Assembly (NCBI GenBank): GCA_964592645.1
Contig: CAZQFV010000023.1
Coordinates: forward strand, 1-63,813
Direction of reading: 5' to 3'
Source: CAZQFV01 sp964592645
Lineage (GTDB): Bacteria; Chloroflexota; Chloroflexia; DTKN01
Length of the DNA stretch: 63,813 nucleotides
Position 1 is the first letter of the stretch. Each line of letters starts with the position of its first letter. The translations under genes were made by a program, and so were the position numbers. Positions 11,286-18,812 of the stretch are shown piece by piece. Under the pieces are notes generated by a model. It was not told where the DNA came from, ran no database searches, and saw nothing but the letters and a program-made list of their open reading frames with translations.

Positions 11286-12875
11286 ATGTCCGTTGCGATT
11301 ACCTGCTACGGCGGCGTCGGCGAGATCGGCGGCAACAAGATACTCCTGGAAGACGGCGATACGCGCCTGCTTCTGGATTTTGGCATCGCCTTTGGGCGGC
11401 AGGAGCAGTTTTTCAACGAACTGCTGCGCCCCCGCCCGGCGCGGGGGCTGCTCGACCCCCTGGCGTTGGGCCTGCTGCCGCCGCTGGAGGGCCTCTACCG
11501 CGAGGACCTGACCCTACCCGGCCTCTGGGCCCGCTTCCAGGGCGCTCCCCTGTGCCGCAATCTGCGCCGGGATGGAGATCGTCCGGCCGTCGATGCGGTG
11601 CTCATCTCCCACGCCCACCTCGACCACAACGGCGACCTTTCGTATCTGGACCGGCGCATTCCCGTCCATACCACCCGCGTCAGCGCCTTTGTCGCCAGGG
11701 CCATGCAGGTGACCGGGACCGGCGGCATGGAGCGCGAGATGGTCTATTTCAGCAAGCGCCTCCCCAAGCCAACCGGCGAACTCGAATCGCCCTCGGCAGG
11801 CGACTGCTTGGTACGGACGCACAATTTCCTCGACGGCCCACTGACCCCGGAAGCACAGGCTTTCTGGGACGCGCATCCCTTTAGTGCCTCCACCAAGAAG
11901 AAATGGCAGACCGCGCCCTGCGCCCACGCCCCCGACAAGGTGGCGGGATTGGAACTCAAGTGGTGGCCGGTGGACCACTCCATTCCCGGCGCGGTTGGCC
12001 TGGCGATCAAAACCTCCATCGGTTGGATCGGCTACACCGGCGACATTCGCTTTCACGGCAAAAGCGGCGCTCTCACCCACACGTTCGCCCGCGAATTGGC
12101 CGCGCTGGAGCCCAGAGTCCTGATCTGCGAGGGGACGCACATCGACAGCAGAGCCCGACTGCGCGAGCGCGATGTCGTGCAGAACGCCCTGCCGTTGGTC
12201 CAGGGGGCTGCCGGGAGGCTGGTCATCGCCGATTTCGGGCCGCGCAACGTGGAGCGGCTGCTCACCTTCCTGGAAATCGCCGCTCAAACCGGGCGTAAAC
12301 TGGTGATCCAACCCAAGGATGTCTACCTGCTGGAGGCCATCGCCCTGGCGGATCCCGCGCAATTTCAAGACCCCCTCCGGTACGCCAATCTCTATCTCTA
12401 CGAGGACCCCAAGTGCTCGCCCAGGGTATGGGAAGCCGCCCTGCGCGGGCGTTGGTCGGCGCAGCAGCGCACCGTCGGCCCGCAGGAGGTGACAAACGCC
12501 CCGGGAGAACACCTGCTGGCCTGGAGCCTGTGGGACCTCAACGACCTGCTGGACCTGGAAAACACGGCCGGCGGCATCTACCTGTATTCCAACAGCCGGG
12601 CCTACGACGACGAACAGGCCGCCGACCTGGATCGGCTGCGGAACTGGGTGCGCCACATGGGAATGACCTTGTTTGGGGACCCGGACGACCCCCAGGCGAT
12701 CCCGCTGCATGCCTCCGGCCATGCCTCCGGGCAGGACCTGCTGGCTTTCGTCCGCACGGTGCAGCCCCGGATGCTGATCCCGGTCCACACCGAGAACCCC
12801 ACCTGGTGGCAGAGCCAATTGGGTGCCACAATCACCGTTTGTATACCGCAAGTGGGCTCGCCGCTTAACATCTAA
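11286..12875 (+). CDS. RNase J-like MBL/beta-CASP hydrolase
   Basis: This 529-residue metallo-beta-lactamase-fold protein has beta-CASP features like RNase J or CPSF73-type nucleases. It carries the metal motif HAHLDHNGD (109-117), VDHSIPGA, GYTGDIRF, and near the C-terminus LHASGHASGQDL followed by PVHTE. These correspond to the later metal ligands and the beta-CASP A-C motifs. Compared with housekeeping RNase J it has an extra 60-70 residues between the first strands and the HxHxDH motif, and seems to lack the C-terminal RNase J domain. Substrate is unknown; RNA or DNA ends are likely by family. It sits 113 bp before a restriction-modification gene on the same strand, so a defence role is possible but unproven. 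The start has GAGGAGG upstream. Confidence 0.82.
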   Translation: MSVAITCYGGVGEIGGNKILLEDGDTRLLLDFGIAFGRQEQFFNELLRPRPARGLLDPLALGLLPPLEGLYREDLTLPGLWARFQGAPLCRNLRRDGDRPAVDAVLISHAHLDHNGDLSYLDRRIPVHTTRVSAFVARAMQVTGTGGMEREMVYFSKRLPKPTGELESPSAGDCLVRTHNFLDGPLTPEAQAFWDAHPFSASTKKKWQTAPCAHAPDKVAGLELKWWPVDHSIPGAVGLAIKTSIGWIGYTGDIRFHGKSGALTHTFARELAALEPRVLICEGTHIDSRARLRERDVVQNALPLVQGAAGRLVIADFGPRNVERLLTFLEIAAQTGRKLVIQPKDVYLLEAIALADPAQFQDPLRYANLYLYEDPKCSPRVWEAALRGRWSAQQRTVGPQEVTNAPGEHLLAWSLWDLNDLLDLENTAGGIYLYSNSRAYDDEQAADLDRLRNWVRHMGMTLFGDPDDPQAIPLHASGHASGQDLLAFVRTVQPRMLIPVHTENPTWWQSQLGATITVCIPQVGSPLNI

Positions 12876-12988
12876 CGCGCTATGTAGTGGAGCACCGTAG
12901 CGTCCTCAGGCGTTGTGTAACATGCCACGCTATTTCGTTCGTGGGGTTGTCACTTGAGAAAAGTGGATGTCAATGCAAGGAGGGCAAG

Positions 12989-15900
12989 ATGGTCCCAGGG
13001 ATTACCGAGAAAGAAGTGGCCGCCGAACTGAGCGGCGAACTGAACCAATTCATCCAACAGGGTGGAACTCATTTCGACAAAACCACCGTCGAACACCACA
13101 CCGGCAGCGGTTACCCGGATATCACCATCTGGACGGACTACGCCGCCCAAAAGGCCTTTGCTTTCTGGGAACTGAAGGCGCCCGGAAAGAAAGAGGATCT
13201 CTCCAAACTCCCGGCCAAGGCCCATTCCCTGGGCGTTCGCTACGTGGTCGTGTGGAACTTTCAAAGCGGGGAGTTGTACGAAATAGACCAGGGACAACTC
13301 GTCTCCCGCAAGTCCTACCCGGTCCCGTTGCTGAACTCGTTGAGCGAGTGGAGCGTCGCACCAAGAAAAATCGCCGTCATCGAGCAGGCGCGGAAAATAC
13401 TGGATGACCTGACCCGGCTGTGCCAGGGGCAGAGCCTCATGCCCTATGTGCCGGACAAGTTCTATTTTATCGGCATCCTGGAAAGGGCCATCCATAATCT
13501 GGTGCCTGTCTTACGGGACCACATCTTTCAGCAAAAGAAAAACCACCAGGTCCGCAAGAAGATCCACGACTGGACAACCACACAAGGCTATCCCATCTCT
13601 TTGCCCGATCTGGACACCCTGCTGGCCCGCCACTGGGCCTATTCCCTGGCGGTGCGCATCCTCTTCTACTTCGCCGTGCGCCGCTACTATCCAGGGCTGC
13701 CCGATCTGCGGCCGGCTCCCGGCAGCAGCCAGAATGTCGCGGTTCTGCTTCAGGATGCTTTCTCCCAGGCCCAGACGGTGGACTGGCAGGCGGTCTTTGA
13801 ACTTTCCCCCTTGGACCAACTGGGGCTTCCCTCCAAGGCCGAGCCCATATTGGGGGAACTTCTGGCAGATTTTCATCGCTACAACTTCAGTAGCCTCAAA
13901 GAAGATGTCATCGGCCAGATTATGGAAGGGTTGATCCCCGAGGAAGAGCGCCACGCCCTGGGACAGTACTTTACCCGAGAAGACCTGGTGGACCTGATCA
14001 TCGGCTTTGTTGCCCGCGACGAAGAGGTCCACTACCTGGACCCCACCTGCGGCTCCGGCACCTTTCTGAACCGCCTCTACAGCCGGCTCCGCCGGCTCTC
14101 AAAGTACACTTTGACCCACGCTGAGTTGCTGGAAAGGTTGTGGGGCGTGGACATTGCCCACTTTCCCGCCGAACTGGCCACCATCAATCTCTTTCGTCAG
14201 GATGTGCGGGATCTGGCCAACTTTCCGCGCATCGTGGTGCGGGACTTTTTCGGCGTCCAACCGGGAGAGACCTTCTGCTTTCCGCCGCTGAAGGCTATGG
14301 CCGGCGAGTATTCCAAGATCCAGGTCGAGATGCCGACCTTTTTCGGCATCGTGGGCAACTTTCCCTACATCCGGCAGGAACTGATCGAGCGCCAAATCAA
14401 GGGCTACAAGGAGAAAATCGTCCTGGCGGTTGCCCAGGAGTGGTTCTGGCCGGACGAGGGCCTGTTTGAGGTCAAGGGTATCCCTCCCAAGGAAATCGAT
14501 CAAGTGCGCCAGAAGCCCTCCAACGAGCGGCAGAAGTGGCTGCAAGATCAGGTGCGCAAAGGCCGCATCGACCTGCGACTCTCGGGCCAGGCCGACATCT
14601 ATGCCTATCTCTTTTTCCACGCCGCCGCCTTCCTGGAAGAGGGCGGCCGGATCGGCATCGTCACCTCCAACGCCTGGCTGGACGTGGCCTACGGCGTGGA
14701 ACTCAAGCGCTTCTTCCTGCGCCACTTCAAGATCATCGCCGTCGTCGCCTCCTGGGCCGAGCCCTGGTTCGAGGACGCGGCCATCAACACGGCCTTTATC
14801 ATTCTGGAACGTTGCGAGGACCCGGAAGAGCGCGCCCACAACATCGTCCGCTTCGTCAAGGTGAAACAGCCGCTGGCCGGTCTTCTGCCCCGCGACTTGC
14901 TCCTGCAAGAAGCCCAACGCTGGCAGCAAGTGGATGCGTTGGTGGGGGCAATCGAAAGCGCCGACGCCCAGATCGCCACCTGGGACCCAAGCACCGGCCA
15001 GATGCAGCCCCTGCATGGCGTCCATACCCTGGAGACCGTCGCCTTCCGCATCCGCCTGGTGCCGCAGGCGGAACTGGAGGTCGAACTGGAACAAAAGGGC
15101 GAGACCGCCAAATGGGGGCGCTACATCCGCGCCCCCCAGGTCTATTTTGACATCCTCCAGGCGGCGGGCAACCAACTCGTGCCCTTGGGCCAGGTGGCTG
15201 ATGTGTGGTTTGGCATCAAAACAGGCATCAATGACTTCTTCTACCTGGAGCCGCTGGAGCCGGGGAGCACGCCGGGGACGCTGCGGGTGAAGAATGCGCG
15301 GGGGTGGATTGGGGAGATTGAGGAGGAGTGCCTGCGGCCGGTCATCAAAAGCCCCAGGGAGGCGCAAGGGCTGGTGATTGATCCATCCAAACTGAGATAC
15401 CGCCTGTTCCTGCCCCCCGTGGACCCGGCGGTGGCCGACCTCGCGGGGGAGCTGCAGAAAAAGTATCCGCTGGCGCACACGTACGTGCAGTGGGGCGAGC
15501 AGCAGCGCACCCCGCAGGGCCAACCCTGGCCGCAGGTGCCCAGTGTACAGGGCAGAAAGGCGTGGTGGCTGCTAGACTCACTAAAACAATTCGATTTCCT
15601 GCTTACTCGATTCGTGGACAGGCGGTTTTTCGTACCTACTGCTAAGGGAGTTGAGGTAGCGGACACTTTCTTCGTTGGGGGCGGGAAAAAATCTGCAAGT
15701 GGCAAGATACTGACGGCGCTATTGAACTCCTCTCTCTATGCCTTGGAAATGGAAATCAAGGGTCGGGTTAACCTTGGTGAAGGGTTACTTACCTTCTATG
15801 GACCAGACATAAACGCAACCTTTATACCTGACGTGGATAGTCTGTCTTCTCACTCCCGTAAGGAAATTCTTGATGCTTATAACAAACTCAAACGCCGCCC

Positions 15901-16543
15901 CACCAAACCCATCGCCCAGGAAGTCAAACAAAAGGACCGCCAGGCGTTGGATCGGGCGGTGCTAGAGGCGCTGGGGCTGGACCCCAAGATTTACCTCCCG
16001 GAGATCTACGCCGGCCTGGTGGAGCTGGTGGAGGAGCGGTTGGCCCTGCCCAAACTGCGGGCGACCCGCAAGAAGCGGGAAAAGCGCCTGGGCCTGGAGC
16101 AGGTGAAGAAGCAGGTCCTTCAGGAGGTCCTTCCCGGCGGCCTGAAAGCCAGCTCGGCCTTTCTGCCCGCCGGCGGGACGACGATGATGGATGTAGGCCT
16201 GACCGGCCGGCCGGTCTCCTGGAGCCCCTTTATGATCGAGTTCACGCTGCTGGACGCCGATGGAGAGTCGGTCGGAAAAGTGCAGGGAGTCGAACAGCAA
16301 GCTCGCTATGCCGTCTATGCGGCGGTGGCGGGGCAGTACCAGGTGCAAGTGCCGGCCGAATCGATTATTGCCGTACAGTCCGTGCAACAGTATGAAAAAT
16401 ACCTCCGCCAAATAGCCCAGAACCTACACGAACGCGCGCTGGAGGCCACTCACGATTATCAACAGGCCGAACGCATTGTGCGGGAAATCCTGGAAGCGCT
16501 GGACCTACCGCCACTGGCTGTAAGTGTGGCGATGGAAGGATAA
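12989..16543 (+). CDS. Single-polypeptide restriction-modification enzyme (type IIG-like)
   Basis: The 1184-residue protein combines a nuclease, an adenine methyltransferase and a target-recognition region. An N-terminal PD-(D/E)XK nuclease shows PD (43-44) and ELK (61-63). A gamma-class N6-adenine methyltransferase follows, with motif I DPTCGSGTF (351-359) and catalytic motif IV NFPY (457-460), a variant of NPPY. The C-terminal half has target-recognition and helical spacer features. It would cut unmodified DNA and methylate the host site without partner subunits. I chose the ATG at 12989 because AAGGAGG precedes it; the reading frame is open from 12887. DNA for residues near 870-970 is much more AT-rich than the rest, suggesting an exchanged recognition domain. 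An Xre regulator starts 3 nt after the stop. Confidence 0.88.
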   Translation: MVPGITEKEVAAELSGELNQFIQQGGTHFDKTTVEHHTGSGYPDITIWTDYAAQKAFAFWELKAPGKKEDLSKLPAKAHSLGVRYVVVWNFQSGELYEIDQGQLVSRKSYPVPLLNSLSEWSVAPRKIAVIEQARKILDDLTRLCQGQSLMPYVPDKFYFIGILERAIHNLVPVLRDHIFQQKKNHQVRKKIHDWTTTQGYPISLPDLDTLLARHWAYSLAVRILFYFAVRRYYPGLPDLRPAPGSSQNVAVLLQDAFSQAQTVDWQAVFELSPLDQLGLPSKAEPILGELLADFHRYNFSSLKEDVIGQIMEGLIPEEERHALGQYFTREDLVDLIIGFVARDEEVHYLDPTCGSGTFLNRLYSRLRRLSKYTLTHAELLERLWGVDIAHFPAELATINLFRQDVRDLANFPRIVVRDFFGVQPGETFCFPPLKAMAGEYSKIQVEMPTFFGIVGNFPYIRQELIERQIKGYKEKIVLAVAQEWFWPDEGLFEVKGIPPKEIDQVRQKPSNERQKWLQDQVRKGRIDLRLSGQADIYAYLFFHAAAFLEEGGRIGIVTSNAWLDVAYGVELKRFFLRHFKIIAVVASWAEPWFEDAAINTAFIILERCEDPEERAHNIVRFVKVKQPLAGLLPRDLLLQEAQRWQQVDALVGAIESADAQIATWDPSTGQMQPLHGVHTLETVAFRIRLVPQAELEVELEQKGETAKWGRYIRAPQVYFDILQAAGNQLVPLGQVADVWFGIKTGINDFFYLEPLEPGSTPGTLRVKNARGWIGEIEEECLRPVIKSPREAQGLVIDPSKLRYRLFLPPVDPAVADLAGELQKKYPLAHTYVQWGEQQRTPQGQPWPQVPSVQGRKAWWLLDSLKQFDFLLTRFVDRRFFVPTAKGVEVADTFFVGGGKKSASGKILTALLNSSLYALEMEIKGRVNLGEGLLTFYGPDINATFIPDVDSLSSHSRKEILDAYNKLKRRPTKPIAQEVKQKDRQALDRAVLEALGLDPKIYLPEIYAGLVELVEERLALPKLRATRKKREKRLGLEQVKKQVLQEVLPGGLKASSAFLPAGGTTMMDVGLTGRPVSWSPFMIEFTLLDADGESVGKVQGVEQQARYAVYAAVAGQYQVQVPAESIIAVQSVQQYEKYLRQIAQNLHERALEATHDYQQAERIVREILEALDLPPLAVSVAMEG

Positions 16544-16546
16544 CCC

Positions 16547-17107
16547 ATGAGATCGGCAGCCTATCCCGCGCCGGTCAATATCGAGGAGTACGCCGGGCAG
16601 CAGCGACCGGAGATCGGACAGCGGGTCCGGGCCGCCCGCCGCGGAAAGAAGTGGACCCAGGAGTACGTGGCCCACTACCTGGGGTGTTCCCGCCGCCGGG
16701 TGAACCGGGTCGAGGCCGGGGGCACCGAGTTTACCGTCTTTGAGTTAGAACTGCCGGCCCAGGCGTTCGAGGCGCCGGTCTCCTACCTCCTGGGCCGGGA
16801 AGACGAGGCGAACAAGCCGCTCTGGTTCGAGTGTCCGCTGCGGCGGGCGCACGCCTGCCGCAGACGAGACGATAGGAAACGGAGGTGGCGATGCCCGCGC
16901 CCAAAGGCGTCCGCGTCCAGGCGTTCAAACTCGCGTCCGGGGGACAGGTGCAAGTCTACAGCAGCCGCGAGCGGGTGGTGCTGCAACTGCGGCGTACCGT
17001 ACCGACGCCGGATGACGTGCTGGAGCCTTCTTTCAAGGTGGCCGTGGCCCTCAATGCCCAGGAGATCATGGCCCTTACCCGCGAGTTGCTGGTCGCGGCG
17101 CGGCTGA
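16547..17107 (+). CDS. Xre-family HTH regulator with run-on tail (probable frameshift)
   Basis: Residues 20-75 form a Cro/C1-type helix-turn-helix (IGQRVRAARR, WTQEYVAHYLG, RRRVNRVEAG), as in controller proteins of restriction-modification systems. It starts 3 nt after the R-M stop, so coupling is likely. From about residue 90 the sequence becomes Arg/Cys/Trp-rich and overlaps the next gene by more than 200 nt, which looks like reading in the wrong frame. In a neighbouring frame a stop occurs at 16873-16875, just before the ribosome site of the next gene. A single-base indel near 16800-16850 would restore a protein of about 109 residues. Either this is a frameshift (real or a sequencing error) or the regulator lost its natural end. 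Confidence 0.55.
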   Translation: MRSAAYPAPVNIEEYAGQQRPEIGQRVRAARRGKKWTQEYVAHYLGCSRRRVNRVEAGGTEFTVFELELPAQAFEAPVSYLLGREDEANKPLWFECPLRRAHACRRRDDRKRRWRCPRPKASASRRSNSRPGDRCKSTAAASGWCCNCGVPYRRRMTCWSLLSRWPWPSMPRRSWPLPASCWSRRG

Positions 17108-17388
17108 CCAGTCCGGCCGCCGCGGAACGCCATCACGGCGAGATTATGGCCGTAGCCGGAGAACTGCTGACCGCGGCGGCCCGGTTGACAGGCGAACCGG
17201 GCCAGGGGGATGGCAGTGGGCGGCTGGATGACCGTACTTTGTCTCGCGGCGCTGCTCTCGACGTTGGCGGACGAAGTGGGAAGAGTCTCGCCGGTAGGCC
17301 AATAGCCAGCGGGTGGCGTGCGGCTTCGGTTGGGTCCTGGTTGCACCCGCGCCGTGAGTATAGTACAATGGGCATAGAAGCGCCGTGA
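16891..17388 (+). CDS. Small protein of unknown function after the R-M/Xre pair
   Basis: I do not recognise this family. The start ATG at 16891 is preceded by GGAGGT. The first 100 or so residues look genuinely coding: a beta-like N-terminus (VQAFKLASGGQVQVYSS) and then an amphipathic helical part with LLVAARL and LLTAAARL. After about residue 110 the composition changes to Gly/Arg/Ser-rich, and the promoter of the next gene lies inside the reading frame. The tail may therefore be a run-on beyond the ancestral stop. Its position in the same direction directly behind the R-M and Xre genes suggests an accessory function there. Confidence 0.45.
   Translation: MPAPKGVRVQAFKLASGGQVQVYSSRERVVLQLRRTVPTPDDVLEPSFKVAVALNAQEIMALTRELLVAARLTSPAAAERHHGEIMAVAGELLTAAARLTGEPGQGDGSGRLDDRTLSRGAALDVGGRSGKSLAGRPIASGWRAASVGSWLHPRREYSTMGIEAP
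17341..17369 (+). promoter_or_regulatory. Promoter of the PRC-barrel gene
   Basis: TTGCAC and TACAAT are separated by 17 nt; the gene starts 59 nt after the -10 box. The promoter overlaps the end of the preceding small reading frame. Confidence 0.65.
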
Positions 17389-17428
17389 ACAAGGGATTGC
17401 CGGTCCCGAGGAGCAGGAGGTAAGGCCA

Positions 17429-18169
17429 ATGAAGACGTTGCGCGAGCTGAGAGGGCTGCCCGTTCTCACCCTGGAAGAGGGGGAGCGGCTGGGCCAGGTG
17501 CGCGACCTGATCCTGGACCCGGTCGGCGCCCAGGTCTTGGCCCTGATACTGGATCGGCGCGCCCCGGGGGGCGAGCCGCAGGTCGTGGCCACGGCCAACG
17601 TGCGGCATGTCGGCGTGGCGGCGATCACGGTCGAGAACCGCGGCAGCCTGGTCCCTTTGAGCCGCGTGCCGCGCTTCCAGGCGCTGGCCCGGTCGCGCCG
17701 GCCGCTCGAGGGGCGGATGGTCATCTCCGAGGAGGGGGAGAGGCTGGGACGGGTGGGCGATCTGCAGGTGGACGAGACCAACTTCCGGGCCACCTCGTTG
17801 ATCCTGCGCGGCACGTTCAGGCGGGGACGGGTTATCCCGATCGAGCAGGTGCGCACGATCGGCGCCGACGCCATCGTCGTGCGGGCCGCGGCGCCGGCCG
17901 CGGCCCCGGCGGGGCCGCCCGGGTTCCTGCCTCCGCTCCCCGTGGAGGCGCCCCCCGGCCCCATCGCGGCGCCGCCCCCGGAGGCGGCCCCGATAGCCGA
18001 GCCCTGCGGCGAGATCCCCCCGCCCCCGGAGCCGGCCCCGGAGGAGCCCACGGTCCCCGCCCCGGAGGAGTCCGGCCTCGCCGCCGCTCCCCCCGCCGAG
18101 GAGCCCGACCAGCCGCCGGAGGAGAACGCCTGGCAGCGGTGGGTGCGCCGCTTGGCCCACCGGGAATAA
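17429..18169 (+). CDS. Double PRC-barrel domain protein with Pro/Glu-rich tail
   Basis: Two PRC-barrel domains lie in tandem, residues about 1-75 and 85-155. Each has the GERLGQV/GERLGRV type strand and a VIPI/LVPL-type closing strand. Stand-alone PRC-barrel proteins bind partners or regulate RNA and photosynthetic assembly in other groups; the role here is unknown. Residues 156-230 are rich in Ala, Pro and Glu and are probably disordered, ending in a short amphipathic segment (WQRWVRRLAH). There is no signal peptide. It has its own promoter, an AGGAGG site and a terminator, so it is monocistronic. Confidence 0.8.
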   Translation: MKTLRELRGLPVLTLEEGERLGQVRDLILDPVGAQVLALILDRRAPGGEPQVVATANVRHVGVAAITVENRGSLVPLSRVPRFQALARSRRPLEGRMVISEEGERLGRVGDLQVDETNFRATSLILRGTFRRGRVIPIEQVRTIGADAIVVRAAAPAAAPAGPPGFLPPLPVEAPPGPIAAPPPEAAPIAEPCGEIPPPPEPAPEEPTVPAPEESGLAAAPPAEEPDQPPEENAWQRWVRRLAHRE

Positions 18170-18174
18170 AAGGC

Positions 18175-18205
18175 GGAGCGGCCGCGCGAAACCGCGGGCC
18201 GCTCC
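18175..18205 (+). terminator. Hairpin terminator after the PRC-barrel gene
   Basis: Arms GGAGCGGCC and GGCCGCTCC pair over 9 bp six bases after the stop. The T-run after it is poor (GTTGT), so termination strength is uncertain. Confidence 0.6.
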
Positions 18206-18259
18206 GTTGTCTGTTGGGTGCCGGGATCGCCGCCCCGCGCTTTCCCTTTTACCGATCTC

Positions 18260-18325
18260 TGCATAGCTCCCTAAAGTCGGCGCACGCGGATTTCGGCTCC
18301 AAGGTAGTATAGCGAGCTATGCAGG
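18260..18325. repeat. MITE-like palindromic repeat, copy A
   Basis: The 66 bp element has perfect 10 bp terminal inverted repeats, TGCATAGCTC and GAGCTATGCA. Its interior and ends match a second element at 42382-42446 along the whole length with a single-base indel. The best block shared is ATTTCGGCT followed by AAGG-AGTAT. It lies between the convergent PRC-barrel and cold-shock genes, 49 nt past the cold-shock stop. It has no coding capacity. Confidence 0.8.
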
Positions 18326-18374
18326 AATCAGCAGGTCCGTGCGGGGCGGGATGGACCCCAGCGGTCCGCCGGGG

Positions 18375-18590
18375 CTACTGCGCGCCCAGCCGGACGACGT
18401 TGACGGCCTGGGGGCCCTTGGGAGTCTCCTCGACCTCGAACTCGACCTCTTCGCCCTCTTCCAGGGTGCGGTAGCCCGCGGCCTGGATGGCGGAGTAGTG
18501 GACAAAGACATCGCCCTTGTCGTCGTCTCGGGTGATGAACCCGAACCCCTTGGTCGCGTTGAACCACTTGACGTGACCGTGCTCGCGCAT
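18375..18590 (-). CDS. Cold-shock domain protein (CspA family)
   Basis: This is a 71-residue single cold-shock domain. RNP1 is KGFGFITRDD and RNP2 is VFVHYSAI, so single-stranded RNA and DNA binding should be intact. The protein would act as an RNA chaperone. The start is the ATG at 18590, with AAGGAGG 9 nt upstream. The frame stays open far upstream but only as low-complexity readthrough. Transcription probably begins near 18777 from a consensus promoter, giving a leader of about 185 nt. Long leaders of this size are typical of temperature-regulated csp mRNAs. Confidence 0.92.
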   Translation of the reverse strand: MREHGHVKWFNATKGFGFITRDDDKGDVFVHYSAIQAAGYRTLEEGEEVEFEVEETPKGPQAVNVVRLGAQ

Positions 18591-18777
18591 GTTGTGCTTC
18601 CTCCTTGTGACCGGCGTTCTCGCCAACGCCGTGCTTCTTTCCCGGTCCACCTGCCGGGTTGCGCCGGGGAGCGCCCAGGTTCGGGCCCCAACATGCAAAA
18701 CCGCGAAGGCTCCGGCGGTGACACCTTCGCGATCTGCTGCGATCGGACCCAAGGTTACGCACCTGTTACGCCCCACG
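18591..18777 (-). promoter_or_regulatory. Long 5' leader of the cold-shock gene
   Basis: About 187 nt separate the predicted transcription start from the ATG, with no open frame of its own. The length matches the structured cspA leaders that act as RNA thermometers in other bacteria. Structure was not computed here. Confidence 0.45.
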
Positions 18778-18783
18778 GAACAT

Positions 18784-18812
18784 ATTATACCATAAAAGGG
18801 CTTCCGTGTCAA
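18784..18812 (-). promoter_or_regulatory. Consensus promoter of the cold-shock gene
   Basis: TTGACA and TATAAT with a 17 nt spacer, a perfect sigma-70 consensus. The -35 box overlaps the stop codon of the upstream amidase gene. Confidence 0.8.
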
